A model generated the notes under the pieces. It ran no database searches. It was given only the letters and a program-made list of their open reading frames with translations, and was not told the origin of the DNA. The translations under genes and the position numbers were made by a program. 64,000 nt of DNA, from contig JADJYU010000020.1 in NCBI GenBank assembly GCA_016719565.1, forward strand, positions 28,258-92,257. The letters are read 5' to 3'. Below, piece by piece: positions 1 through 9,892 of the stretch (its first letter is position 1; each line of letters opens with the position of its first letter). This stretch comes from Ignavibacteria bacterium (GTDB taxonomy: Bacteria; Bacteroidota; Ignavibacteria; Tepidaquicellales; Tepidaquicellaceae).

Positions 1-309
1 TTATTAGATACTCTTTCTACATTCAGTATATTAATATCTGATGGAAGAATATCATTCATTTTCATTTTTTGAATATGCGGAGCAAGCATTGTCTCACATT
101 CAAGATGCGCCGTCTGAGCTAATGCATGGACTCCTTTATCTGTCCTGCCTGAACCATAAAAATCTCCGTAACCGCTTTTCCCCTTTGTTTCATCAAGCAT
201 TGTCCTGATGCATTTTACCATTGTACCCTGAACTGTCTTCGAGTTTTTTTGGATCTGCCATCCGGAATATTTAGTTCCGTCAAATTCCAGCGTATATTTA
301 AATCTCATA
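1..309 (-). CDS. truA: tRNA pseudouridine synthase A, partial (N-terminal part)
   Basis: Converts uridines 38-40 in the tRNA anticodon arm to pseudouridine in the cytoplasm. The reading shows the family start (YTLEFDGTKYSGWQ) and the catalytic-loop motif GRTDKGVHA, whose Asp is the nucleophile. The gene runs off the left edge, so the C-terminal half is missing. Oddity: the natural ATG at 307-309 reads ATG AGA TTT TAA; the TruA frame begins one base later, in the T/A run at about 297-303. No other good start exists in the TruA frame, where a TGA lies just upstream. A one-base indel at the start, real or from assembly, is the simplest explanation. Identity is sure; the start is not. Confidence 0.85.
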
Positions 310-413
310 TTTATCGGATTATTTTAAAGGGTAATGTTTACTGATAAAAATACAGCAGACACTTTACGTGATATTAAATTAGTATTTAAAAGGTAAGAAA
401 AAATGATTTATAA

Positions 414-1205
414 TTATAATATAGACAACAGAAACTCATCAAGAACTTTGTTAAACTCTTCAGGCTTTTCCATATTACTTATATGTCCAGCATTTTTTAT
501 TAAATGATATTTGGAATTCTTTAAATTCTCTTTTAAATAAAATGAATTTATTACCGGAGTTAGATCGTCCTCTTTTCCAACAATTACAAGTGACGGAATA
601 ACAATATTTTTTATCCGGTATATTAAATTTGTTCTGGTTGCAATTGCAATTAATACCGAGCACATTCCGTTAACATCCATCCATCCCATCATTTCCTTAA
701 TACTATTTCTGAGTTCCTGATTTTCATATCCCCCGCTGCTGATAAGTTTGGCGAGCATAGCGTCATTAAATTCATCTTTCATACCTGACCGGATCTTTTT
801 TATGCCTGCAGATCTGTTCAGTAATGCATCATGATCATCACTTTCCGCTTTTGTATCTGCAAGTATCAATGAAGTAAATCTTTCAGGCATCCGTTCAGCA
901 GATCTTAATAATATATATCCACCTACGGAAAGCCCGCATGCATTCACTTTGTCAAGATTCATATGATCGAGAATATTTTCAAGATCATCCACAAGATCTT
1001 CCATTGTGAAGAGATATGAATCAAGCTCATTGCTGTAACCGAGTCCTCTGATATCATATGTGATAACTCTGAATTTGTCTTTGAAAAAAGCGACCTGTTT
1101 ATCCCACATCCTGCTGCATAATGGATAAGCATGAATGAATATCAGCGGTTCTCCGGTTCCTCCGTGATCATTCACGCTTATTCCGTTTACTTTAAATGTA
1201 TTCAT
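414..1205 (-). CDS. alpha/beta-fold hydrolase
   Basis: A 263-residue cytoplasmic alpha/beta hydrolase. Seen: an oxyanion-region HAYP at 25-28, nucleophile elbow GLSVGG with Ser93, an acidic residue in GKEDDLTP (Asp213 or 214), and the catalytic His241 in AGHISNMEKP. The cap region at about 120-190 is short. Overall layout resembles 3-oxoadipate enol-lactonase and related small esterases, but the substrate cannot be read from sequence. It lies about 100 bases downstream of truA and 31 bases from the DUF2461 gene on the same strand, so it may be co-transcribed with the latter. No signal peptide. Confidence 0.85.
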   Translation of the reverse strand: MNTFKVNGISVNDHGGTGEPLIFIHAYPLCSRMWDKQVAFFKDKFRVITYDIRGLGYSNELDSYLFTMEDLVDDLENILDHMNLDKVNACGLSVGGYILLRSAERMPERFTSLILADTKAESDDHDALLNRSAGIKKIRSGMKDEFNDAMLAKLISSGGYENQELRNSIKEMMGWMDVNGMCSVLIAIATRTNLIYRIKNIVIPSLVIVGKEDDLTPVINSFYLKENLKNSKYHLIKNAGHISNMEKPEEFNKVLDEFLLSIL

Positions 1206-1236
1206 AAATATTGTATCATTTAGGTTATAATTATCA

Positions 1237-1953
1237 TTAATTTATTACGGCGGTGTGAAGAAATTTTGTAAAATCAAAAGTGGTCTTTATATCATCCGTA
1301 ATTATGTCAGTAATTTTTTCATTTAAAATTACATCCGGTTTATAAGTCCTGTATACATAAAACTGTTTTTTCTTTAATGTCTCTTCAAGATTTTTATCCT
1401 TTGAATCCGTAATTTCCTTATCAAAACCTTTCGGAAGATTTACTAATGATTCACCCTGCACTTTACCGAAATATTTTAAAAGAGATTTACCGCCTGTGAT
1501 CTTTTTATATTCAGTAAAATTATTAAATATATAAGATCTTATCTTCTTTAAATAAACAGGATCCATGCTGTATTGTCCGGCAGCAAATAAAAATTCTTCC
1601 GGACTGAAATGAAAATAAAACTGAGGTACTTCGGATGATTTTACTTTACCGAAAGCAAATGCCGCTGAGTACTGGGTTTTGTAGGGAGTCTTATTTTTTG
1701 AAAATCTGATGTCCCTGTTAATTCTGAATATTGATTTGTAATTTACGACAATTTCCGGATCGATTTTATTTATTTCCACTGCCAGTGCATCTATGAGTTC
1801 TTTCATCGGAATCTTTAGATAATTTTCATAAGCGTCTCTGTTTATATCAAACCAATCTTTATTATTGTTCTTTTCGTCCTTCAGAGATCTGAGAAACCGG
1901 AGAGCCTTTTTATCAAATCCGAAAAACGGTTCGCTGATTATTTTATCCAACAT
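1237..1953 (-). CDS. DUF2461 domain-containing protein
   Basis: A 238-residue protein matching my memory of the DUF2461 family (about 220-240 residues, function unknown). Typical segments are the N-terminal FFGFDKKALRFLRSLKDEKNNN, the NRDIRFSKNKTPYKTQ block at about 95-110 and the FYFHFSPEEFLFAAGQY block. No catalytic residues are known for the family. The start codon lies directly after an intrinsic-terminator-like hairpin on this strand (see 1958-1985), so expression may be attenuated. It is divergent from the alpha-2-macroglobulin gene. Confidence 0.8.
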   Translation of the reverse strand: MLDKIISEPFFGFDKKALRFLRSLKDEKNNNKDWFDINRDAYENYLKIPMKELIDALAVEINKIDPEIVVNYKSIFRINRDIRFSKNKTPYKTQYSAAFAFGKVKSSEVPQFYFHFSPEEFLFAAGQYSMDPVYLKKIRSYIFNNFTEYKKITGGKSLLKYFGKVQGESLVNLPKGFDKEITDSKDKNLEETLKKKQFYVYRTYKPDVILNEKITDIITDDIKTTFDFTKFLHTAVIN

Positions 1954-1957
1954 AATG

Positions 1958-1985
1958 CAAAAAAAAATGCCGGGAACTTTCCCGG
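1958..1985 (-). terminator. terminator-like hairpin directly upstream of the DUF2461 start
   Basis: On the minus strand a perfect 6-bp GC-rich stem (ccggga/tcccgg, 1970-1975 with 1980-1985) with a 4-base loop is followed two bases later by nine U residues (1959-1967), then by the ATG at 1951-1953. Nothing upstream on this strand needs terminating, because the neighbour is divergent. A leader attenuator is therefore possible. The structure is seen; the role is inference. Confidence 0.5.
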
Positions 1986-2107
1986 AGAAAGTAAATATAA
2001 GAGCAGTACTTAAATAAGATGTTTCAATCTACTTATTAATTTTTACTTTTAAAATTTAAAAATCTATTTATATCCTGAGTTATTTCCTGAAATTAAATAT
2101 TACTATC

Positions 2108-5100
2108 ATGACAACCTTTGATTTCTTTAAAGCATTTACAGGCGTTTTATTAATGGCGTACCTGATCTCACCTGCAGCCGGTCATTCTCAAAATAGCCAG
2201 ATAGATTTTTCCATCAGTACTAAGAATATTTATTCTCCCGGAGATGAGATCTCACTGAATTTGTATTCTTATGGTAATAATGATAATAAAAAAAAAGTAA
2301 CACAGTTTGACATAGAGGTTTTAAAGATCAATGACATTGAGAAATTTTATTCAGGTCAGTCCTCGAGATATAATCTTGACGTACTTGGAAAAGATAATAA
2401 AAATCTGCTTTTCTATACCACGAGTGTTTATTCCTTTAAAAAGAATCTGAAAAGTAAGAATGAATATGACTACAATTATTATAATGATGACATTCCGCTG
2501 AACATAAAGGAAAGAGGAGCTTATTTGGTTAAAGTCACTTCAGGTAAAAAAGTAGCTTACTGCGGTTTCATAATTTCAGAGCTCGGGCTTGTATCAAAAG
2601 CAGGAAATAATTCTATGCTTGGTTATGCAGTGAACAGAAAGAGCGGAGAGCCTGTTAACAACGCTGAGCTTAATTTTTATATCGGATCAAAGAAGATCGG
2701 TCAGGGAAAAACTTCAGAAGGAGTATCTTTTCAAACTGTAAATCCGGATGTGAAAATGGAATCTGATGAAAATAATATTCCTGTTATTATAGGAAATTAT
2801 GGCGATGATATTCTTATTTCAGATCCGTATTTATTTTTTGGCTATTCAGGAAATAAATATTTCGCTTACATTTATACAGAGCAGCCGGTGTACAGGACAG
2901 GGCTTGATGTTAATTTTAAAGGTACGCTCAGACTTAATGAGTCAAACACTTTGTCACCTGTTAAAAATAAAGATGTTACTTTAATTATTAAGGATTCTAA
3001 AAATGCTGAAGTATATAAACAGGTACTGAAGACAAATGAAATGGGAAGCTTTAACGGAACATATAAGCTGAATGACGAAGCAGCTCTCGGGACATACACT
3101 ATCTATGCAAATATTGACGAGAATAATTCTTACACCGGAAATTTTACTGTAGAGCAGTATAAAAAACCTGAATATAAAGTAACGGTAAACCCGGAGAAGA
3201 TCCAGTATTACGGAAAGGATAACCTGACGGCAGTAGCGGAAGCAAAATATTTTTTCGGAAGTCCTGTATCTGAAGCTGAAATAGAATACAATATATACAG
3301 AATAAGATATTATAAACCCTGGTGGAAATATTCCGAGTATGCCTGGTGGTATGAGGATTATTATGAAAACGCTGATGAAAATCAGATGTACCGGGGTGCG
3401 GAATTACTATTCTCAGGTTCAGGTGTCCTTGACAGCGAAGGGAAGTTTAACATAGGTTACAATATAAATGAAGATTTTAAAAATGATGATCAAAACTACT
3501 ACGGATACAGACCTTACTACTCGCAATCGGATTATAAATATATCATACAGGCAAAAGTAACAGATAAGTCAAGAAGAGAAATTTCCGGAACATCATCTGT
3601 ATTTGTCACGCGCGGAGGATTTACTCTGTCTGCAAAATCCGACAGATATATTTATAAACCTGAAGAGAATGTAAAGATCACTGTCTTTGCAGAAGATTTT
3701 TCCGGTAATCCCGTCAGTACAAATTTTGAAGCGGCGATCTATAAATCTACATGGTCTAAAGATTATAAAGAGAATAAAGAATACATAAAGTCATTGTCAG
3801 GAAAGACATTGTCTGATGGTCAGGGTTCAGTATCATTTGACATAAGTAATTTAAATCCCGAAGGTTACTATAATGTTGAAATTAAATCCAGAGATGACAG
3901 AGCAAATGAAATATTAACGGGAACGGGATTTTATGTAAGCAAAGGCGATATGTGGTGGTATTACAATCAGTCAGGCAGCGTGCAGATAATTCCGGAAAAA
4001 GACAGTTACAGGCAGGGTGAGATCTGCAGAGCGCTTGTGCTTGTAAATCATCCCGGTGCAAATGTGCTTGTAACTTCAAACACAGATGACATACTTTATT
4101 TCAAAACGGAAAAAATTGCCGGTACATCTAAAATAATTGAAATACCTGTTACGGATAAATATTTGTCAAATTTCGAAATTAATGTTAACTATGTTTATGA
4201 TGGTGTGTTTTATAATTCCGGTAAATCCATACTAGTAATCCCTGAAGAAAAATTTCTCACTGTTACAATTGATCCGTCTAAACTTATTTATAAACCAAAG
4301 GAAACCGGAGAAGTAAAAGTCCGTGTCACAGACAGCTACGGTAATCCTGTGAGGAATGCTGAAGTATCAATTGGAGTAGTGGATGAGAGTATTTATTCCA
4401 TCAAAGAGGATAATACAAAAGACATCAGGAAGTTTTTTTACGGAAACAGATACACATCCGTATCGACATCATTTACTAATGTGCTGAACAGTAACGGCAG
4501 TTCGAGACTGATCTCAATCTATGAGAAATTTAATCTCAGAAGCACTTCAGATAAAGATCTTGGAACAGTGAAAGGGAGATTTTTAAACAGAAGCGGAAAC
4601 CCTGTAAAAGGAGCTGTGATAATTATAGATGAGGATTATTATGCGGCGGTTACGGGACTTAACGGAGATTTTGAATTTAAACTTCCGGAAGGTAAATATT
4701 CAATCAGCGCGTATTACAGCAACATAGAAAAAAATGATCTGAAGGAAATAATTATTGTTAAAGGGCAGACAAAAAATATTATACTTTACAGTGACAGGGA
4801 TTTAAATGAGAACGCAACAAGTGATGTTCAATTGTCAGGTATGGAGGGTTTTAATATTAGAGGCGGCAGAACAGATTTAGAAATGGATAGCGCTCCTGAA
4901 AGTAAAAAAGAAAAAAGTTCAGATGCTCCTTCGGGATTAGATGATGGAGATTTAGTATCTCCAGATGTCAGATCAGATTTCCGTGATGCAATATTCTGGT
5001 CGCCGTATTCTGAAACTGATACAGACGGATATGCAAATGTTAATTTCCTGTTTCCTGATAACCTTACTGAATGGAGAATCACGTCAAGAGTAATAACTGA

Positions 5101-7105
5101 AGATACAAAGGTCGGACAGTCTGTTACTACAGTGATCACAAGAAAGGATCTAATAGTCAGAATGGAAACACCAAGATTTTTTCAGGAGAATGATGATGTA
5201 ACGGTTTCAACGATCATACATAATTATCTGAAGACAGAAAAAAGAACTAAGATAAAATTTACTGCTGAAAATCTGAATCTTGCTTCCGGTGAAAATGAAA
5301 AAAGCGTAAGCATACCTCCGGATTCCGAGATCAGATTAGACTGGAAAGTAAAGGTAACGGAACCTGTCGGCGAAGCTAAATTATATGCCGAAGCTTTAAC
5401 GGATGAAGAGTCAGATGCAGTGGAAATTAAAGTGCCTCTTCAGCCTGCAGGTCTGGAAATTATAAAAAACAACGTTGCTGATATTTCTGATGAGAATAAA
5501 ATTGAAGTGAAGACTTTTGAAATACCTTCGGGTACCGATATGAAAAGCGCGGGAATGAAAATTAATATAGACGCTTCACTTGCGTCAGTAATTCTTACAT
5601 CTCTTGACGAACTCGCGGGTTATCCTTACGGCTGTGTGGAACAGACGATGAGCAGATTCCTTCCGACTGTAATTGTTGCAAAAGCATTCCGTGAGATCAA
5701 TGCTCCTATAAGCGAGGCGACTAAGAAAGATCTTCCGCTGATGGTGGATAAAGGACTGCAGAGATTATACGGCTTTCAACATTCTGACGGAGGCTGGGGC
5801 TGGTGGGAGAATGATAATTCAAATCCATTCATGACGGCGTATGTGGTTTACGGACTTGCAATTGCTGTGGAGTCAGGATATGAAGTCAGAGACGGCGTGT
5901 TAAATAACGGGAAGTCTGCGATAAAAAATCACCTGAACAATAATGAAAAAGATCTGACTACAAGAGCATATATGCTTTATTCACTGGCTACTGCAGGTAA
6001 GGAAAATAATGATTACATAGAAAAAATTCTTGTGAATATGAACATGTCTGATTTGAATGATTATGCAAAAAGTCTTGCAGCGATGACTTGGAAATTAATT
6101 GGTAACGAAAGAAAAGCAAAAGAAGAACTGATAAGTCTTGAAAAAAATGTAAGGACAAGCGGTGAAGGCGCAGCATACTGGGAGGGTAAGGAATTTCATT
6201 ACAGATGGCAGGATGATAAAGTTCAGACTACTGCAATGGCTTTAAAGGCAATTGTTAATATCAATGAAAAGTCAGATCTGAAAGAGAAAGTCGTAAGATG
6301 GCTGATGATGCAGAGACGCGGTAATGCATGGAGAAGCACACAGGAAACCGCGATGATAATCTATGCAATGGTTGACTATCTGAAAAATTCACAGGAGCTC
6401 GATCCTGATTACAATGTGAAAATATTTGTTAACAATAATATGGTGTCCGACTTAAATATGAATAAGTCAAATGTATTTTCCAAAAGCGAACCTGTGGTAA
6501 TTGACAGTAAGAATCTGAGAACCGGTCAGAATGAGATCAGGATTGAGAAGTCAGGCAGGGGAAAAGTATATTTTTCTTCAGGCGCATCATATTATGACAA
6601 CAGCGCAGGCAGCAAATCTTCTGAAAACGGATTCAGGATTGAAAGAGAATATTTTAAGCTGGAGAAATATGAATCATATTCTGAAGATAATATTGTTTAC
6701 AGGAAAAAATATTTTGACGGCAGTTTAAAATCAGGTGATGAATTTTTAGTAAAAGTGAGAGTGTCTTCAAAAGAGAATGAAAATAATTATTTCATGCTGG
6801 AAGATTTTATTCCTTCCGGAGCTGAAGTCATTAAAGACGACTGGGCATACAGAATAGAGGATGAAAATGATTATCAGGGATACAGTAATTATTACTGGAG
6901 ATGGTGGTATGCAGATAAAGAGGTAAGAGATAACAGGGTTGTATTTTTTGCCAGCTACATGGGAAAAGGGGATTATCAGTTTTCATATATAATGAGAGCC
7001 CAGATCCCGGGCGAGTATTCTGTAAATCCAACTAGAGGCATGCTGATGTATTATCCGGAAGTTTACGGTAACTCCGATGAAATGAAAATTACGATCTCTG
7101 ATTAA
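2108..7105 (+). CDS. alpha-2-macroglobulin family protein with intact thioester
   Basis: A 1665-residue exported protein of the bacterial alpha-2-macroglobulin family, thought to trap attacking proteases in the periplasm. It has a hydrophobic export signal at about 8-27 with no lipobox Cys, so it is probably not a lipoprotein, unlike Escherichia coli YfhM. Tandem beta-sandwich (MG) domains fill the first 800 residues. A carboxypeptidase-regulatory-like domain is inserted at about 818-896, before the bait-like region. The thioester motif GCVEQ is intact with Cys1176 and Gln1179, followed by an alpha/alpha toroid (GGWGWW repeat near 1225) and a C-terminal MG domain. No penicillin-binding protein 1C gene lies beside it, although that pairing is common in proteobacteria. 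It ends in a clear terminator. Confidence 0.92.
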   Translation: MTTFDFFKAFTGVLLMAYLISPAAGHSQNSQIDFSISTKNIYSPGDEISLNLYSYGNNDNKKKVTQFDIEVLKINDIEKFYSGQSSRYNLDVLGKDNKNLLFYTTSVYSFKKNLKSKNEYDYNYYNDDIPLNIKERGAYLVKVTSGKKVAYCGFIISELGLVSKAGNNSMLGYAVNRKSGEPVNNAELNFYIGSKKIGQGKTSEGVSFQTVNPDVKMESDENNIPVIIGNYGDDILISDPYLFFGYSGNKYFAYIYTEQPVYRTGLDVNFKGTLRLNESNTLSPVKNKDVTLIIKDSKNAEVYKQVLKTNEMGSFNGTYKLNDEAALGTYTIYANIDENNSYTGNFTVEQYKKPEYKVTVNPEKIQYYGKDNLTAVAEAKYFFGSPVSEAEIEYNIYRIRYYKPWWKYSEYAWWYEDYYENADENQMYRGAELLFSGSGVLDSEGKFNIGYNINEDFKNDDQNYYGYRPYYSQSDYKYIIQAKVTDKSRREISGTSSVFVTRGGFTLSAKSDRYIYKPEENVKITVFAEDFSGNPVSTNFEAAIYKSTWSKDYKENKEYIKSLSGKTLSDGQGSVSFDISNLNPEGYYNVEIKSRDDRANEILTGTGFYVSKGDMWWYYNQSGSVQIIPEKDSYRQGEICRALVLVNHPGANVLVTSNTDDILYFKTEKIAGTSKIIEIPVTDKYLSNFEINVNYVYDGVFYNSGKSILVIPEEKFLTVTIDPSKLIYKPKETGEVKVRVTDSYGNPVRNAEVSIGVVDESIYSIKEDNTKDIRKFFYGNRYTSVSTSFTNVLNSNGSSRLISIYEKFNLRSTSDKDLGTVKGRFLNRSGNPVKGAVIIIDEDYYAAVTGLNGDFEFKLPEGKYSISAYYSNIEKNDLKEIIIVKGQTKNIILYSDRDLNENATSDVQLSGMEGFNIRGGRTDLEMDSAPESKKEKSSDAPSGLDDGDLVSPDVRSDFRDAIFWSPYSETDTDGYANVNFLFPDNLTEWRITSRVITEDTKVGQSVTTVITRKDLIVRMETPRFFQENDDVTVSTIIHNYLKTEKRTKIKFTAENLNLASGENEKSVSIPPDSEIRLDWKVKVTEPVGEAKLYAEALTDEESDAVEIKVPLQPAGLEIIKNNVADISDENKIEVKTFEIPSGTDMKSAGMKINIDASLASVILTSLDELAGYPYGCVEQTMSRFLPTVIVAKAFREINAPISEATKKDLPLMVDKGLQRLYGFQHSDGGWGWWENDNSNPFMTAYVVYGLAIAVESGYEVRDGVLNNGKSAIKNHLNNNEKDLTTRAYMLYSLATAGKENNDYIEKILVNMNMSDLNDYAKSLAAMTWKLIGNERKAKEELISLEKNVRTSGEGAAYWEGKEFHYRWQDDKVQTTAMALKAIVNINEKSDLKEKVVRWLMMQRRGNAWRSTQETAMIIYAMVDYLKNSQELDPDYNVKIFVNNNMVSDLNMNKSNVFSKSEPVVIDSKNLRTGQNEIRIEKSGRGKVYFSSGASYYDNSAGSKSSENGFRIEREYFKLEKYESYSEDNIVYRKKYFDGSLKSGDEFLVKVRVSSKENENNYFMLEDFIPSGAEVIKDDWAYRIEDENDYQGYSNYYWRWWYADKEVRDNRVVFFASYMGKGDYQFSYIMRAQIPGEYSVNPTRGMLMYYPEVYGNSDEMKITISD

Positions 7106-7133
7106 GATTTATCCGAATAAAATATAATATATT

Positions 7134-7157
7134 AAGGCAGGTGAATACTGCCTTTTT
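7134..7157 (+). terminator. intrinsic terminator of the alpha-2-macroglobulin gene
   Basis: A perfect 7-bp stem (aaggcag/ctgcctt, 7134-7140 with 7148-7154), a 7-base loop and a U run to 7157. It lies 29 bases after the stop and overlaps the 3' end of convergent argS by two bases. Confidence 0.75.
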
Positions 7158-8811
7158 ACATTCTGTCAGGAGCGCTGATGCCGATTATATCAAAGCCGTT
7201 TTTAAGTATCTGTTTTACGGCTAAGCATATATGAATTCGGGATAAAGAAAGTTCTTTATTCTCAGCATCTATTACTCTGTTATTATGATAAAACCTGTGG
7301 AAATTTTCAGCAACAGAATTTAGATAAGTAATGATCTTATGAGGTTCAAAAGTTTTTGCAGAGCTGATCACTTCGTCAGGAAAATCAGATAATACTTTCA
7401 GCAGTTTCATTTCCTCGGGAGAATTTATAACATCAGTATTCAATTCCGTTACATTGGTCTCATTATATGAAGGAAATACTTCATCAGCATTTCTCAGTAT
7501 TCCGCATATTCTTGCATGAGCATACTGAAGGTAATACACCGGGTTTTTTTCAGACTTATCCTTAGCCAGTGAAATATCAAAATCCAGATGAGTGTTAGCT
7601 CCTCTCATCACATAAAAGAACTGCATTGCATCAGCTCCTATGTCATTAATCAGTTCATCCAGATAATATACATTATCACTTCGCTTACTCATTTTTACTG
7701 ATTCATTTCCCATTTTAAAAGTAACCATCTGATGTATGATCACCTTAATTTTATCTGAATCATATCCAAGCGCATTTACACCGTAAAGAACTTCTTTATA
7801 AGTATCTCCGTGATCTGAACCAAAGATATCAATTATCAGATCGTAGCCTCTTTTTATTTTATCAATATGATAAGCTATATCCGGAAGTCTGTAAGTAGGT
7901 TCACCTGAAGATTTCACAAGGACTTTGTCTTTATCAAAACCTTTCTCTTCATCCATTTTTAGCCATACTGCGCCGTCATTTTCATATGAAAGACCTTTGC
8001 TCTTAAATGCTTCAAGAGTCTGTTCTATTTCAGAATTATTATAAAGCGAAGACTCATTAAAGAAAATGTCATGATGTATACCGAGACTGATAAGAGTTTT
8101 TTTAATTATATCAAAAGTGTATTTCTCACCTTCTTTTTTAAAAAAATCCAGGTCAGCGGAATCTTTCATCGTATCATTATAAGCCGCGAAAATATTTTCC
8201 GCAATAATTTTTACATAATCACCAACATAACCTTCTTGCGGGAAAGGAAAGTCTTTATCAAAGATCTGCATATATCTTGCTCTGACAGACAGCGCCAGAT
8301 TATTCATCTGATTTCCGGCGTCATTGTAATAATATTCCCGTGTAACTTTGTAACCGGTCCATTCAAGTAAATTGGCAATTGCTTTACCGAGACAAAGCTG
8401 CCTGCCGTGTCCTGTATGAAGCGGACCTGTAGGATTAGCGCTGACCCACTCGAGATTAGCGGACTGACCGGAATGAATTGAAGATCTTCCGTAATTAATT
8501 CCTTCTGATAAAACATTTTTAAGTTCATCCTTATAACATTTATCCGAAACAAAAATATTTATAAACCCTGCTCCGGCGATCTCTGTTTTTGTAATTAAAT
8601 TATTTCCGGTTTCAATCCTTGATATTATTTCTTCAGCAATTTTACGCGGAGGTAATTTTAATTCTTTGGCAAGTGTCATTGCAGCATTGGATGACAGGTC
8701 ACCGAATTTATCTTCTTTTGGTTTATCCAGAAAAATTTCTTTAACCGGATAACCTGTATCCGAAACAGCTTTAATTATAATTTCCGCAATTTGATCTTTT
8801 AGTTTAGACAT
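7156..8811 (-). CDS. argS: arginyl-tRNA synthetase
   Basis: Class I aminoacyl-tRNA synthetase charging tRNA-Arg; 551 residues, normal for the family. Seen: the N-terminal Arg-specific domain, the HIGH-type signature HTGH at 132-135 within SANPTGPLHTGHGRQ, the KMSKR loop at 373-377, and a C-terminal DALR anticodon-binding domain ending in the usual short tail. Starts with ATG. It is five bases from the downstream start boundary of the epimerase gene on the same strand, so the two are likely co-transcribed. A tRNA-Arg(TCT) gene is also in this window but far away. Confidence 0.96.
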   Translation of the reverse strand: MSKLKDQIAEIIIKAVSDTGYPVKEIFLDKPKEDKFGDLSSNAAMTLAKELKLPPRKIAEEIISRIETGNNLITKTEIAGAGFINIFVSDKCYKDELKNVLSEGINYGRSSIHSGQSANLEWVSANPTGPLHTGHGRQLCLGKAIANLLEWTGYKVTREYYYNDAGNQMNNLALSVRARYMQIFDKDFPFPQEGYVGDYVKIIAENIFAAYNDTMKDSADLDFFKKEGEKYTFDIIKKTLISLGIHHDIFFNESSLYNNSEIEQTLEAFKSKGLSYENDGAVWLKMDEEKGFDKDKVLVKSSGEPTYRLPDIAYHIDKIKRGYDLIIDIFGSDHGDTYKEVLYGVNALGYDSDKIKVIIHQMVTFKMGNESVKMSKRSDNVYYLDELINDIGADAMQFFYVMRGANTHLDFDISLAKDKSEKNPVYYLQYAHARICGILRNADEVFPSYNETNVTELNTDVINSPEEMKLLKVLSDFPDEVISSAKTFEPHKIITYLNSVAENFHRFYHNNRVIDAENKELSLSRIHICLAVKQILKNGFDIIGISAPDRM

Positions 8812-8816
8812 AAAAT

Positions 8817-9800
8817 TTATTTTACCCAGCCCACTTTCTTATACCAGTCAATTGTTTCCTTAAAGCTTTCCTTCAGATCAGATTTCGTTTCAAATCCAAG
8901 TTCAGTCTTTGCTTTCTGATTTGAACAAACCCATCTTAGCTGTGTTATATCCTTACATTTTTCTATATTAAGCGTAACCGCTTTTTTGGAAAAGTAAGAA
9001 AAAATTTCTGATAAATATCCGACTGTATATAATACAGAGTGGGGGAGTCTGATCTTAAATGCTTTTTTGCCCAAAATGCCCGAAGTAACTGCTCCGATCT
9101 CCTGCCAGTTATATGCATCATCAAAGCAAAGAAAATATTTCTGCCCGTTGGCCACCGGATTTTCCGCGGCAAGTATGATCCCGTCAGCAAGATCCTCCAC
9201 ATATACTAAGCTTAAATATTTGTTATCAAATCCGATAACGCTGTTAAGACCTTTTTGAAATGTCTGACAATAAATAAGTATCTCCGTATCGCGAGGACCG
9301 AATACTGCAGGCGGAGCGATAATAGTTACAGGAATTTTATCTTTATATGCAAATACTTCCTGTTCAGCTTTAAGCTTAGACAAACCATAAGTTGTGATAG
9401 GGGAAGGCGCGGTATTTTCATCAACAAATTCTCTTCCGATCGCCGGACCGGTCGCAGCAAGAGATGAGACAAATACAAATTTTTTAATACCCGGGTTTAC
9501 CCTGCAGGTGATCTCAAGAAGATTCTTTGTAGCTTCATAATTACTTTTGTAAAATCCTTCTTTAGTTCTTGATTTCACAACTCCCGCTACATGAAATACA
9601 TAATCCATTTCCCGGATGACTTTTTCGAGAACATCATTTGAAAAAAGATCTCCGTTTACATATTTAACATTTTTACCTTCGAGCCATTGTGTGGACGAGG
9701 TGTCTCTTTTTAGGCAGTAAACCTCGTAATTCTTTGCGATCAGCTTATCGGCTAAATGACTTCCGACAAAGCCGGTTGCTCCAGTTATAAGTGCTTTCAA
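8817..9800 (-). CDS. NAD-dependent epimerase/dehydratase (extended SDR), possible ceramide-pathway reductase
   Basis: A 327-residue extended short-chain dehydrogenase. Seen: the Rossmann motif G7-A-T-G10-F-V-G13, the catalytic serine region VSSLAATG (Ser112/113), and Y138-G-L-S-K142. The layout is like dihydroflavonol-4-reductase and 3-beta-hydroxysteroid dehydrogenase types. It is divergent from a serine palmitoyltransferase-like gene across only 92 bases. In Caulobacter an NAD-dependent epimerase-family protein (CerR) reduces 3-oxo-ceramide in bacterial sphingolipid synthesis, so a sphingolipid role is reasonable. That role is inference from the neighbour; a nucleotide-sugar or other carbonyl substrate is also possible. 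Confidence 0.85.
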   Translation of the reverse strand: MKALITGATGFVGSHLADKLIAKNYEVYCLKRDTSSTQWLEGKNVKYVNGDLFSNDVLEKVIREMDYVFHVAGVVKSRTKEGFYKSNYEATKNLLEITCRVNPGIKKFVFVSSLAATGPAIGREFVDENTAPSPITTYGLSKLKAEQEVFAYKDKIPVTIIAPPAVFGPRDTEILIYCQTFQKGLNSVIGFDNKYLSLVYVEDLADGIILAAENPVANGQKYFLCFDDAYNWQEIGAVTSGILGKKAFKIRLPHSVLYTVGYLSEIFSYFSKKAVTLNIEKCKDITQLRWVCSNQKAKTELGFETKSDLKESFKETIDWYKKVGWVK

Positions 9801-9892
9801 TAATGTATTTAGTTTATCAATAGAAGTTATAAATTATAATTCGTATTTTCTATGTTCAAAAATTCGAATAACAAAAATATTCAGGAGTATTA

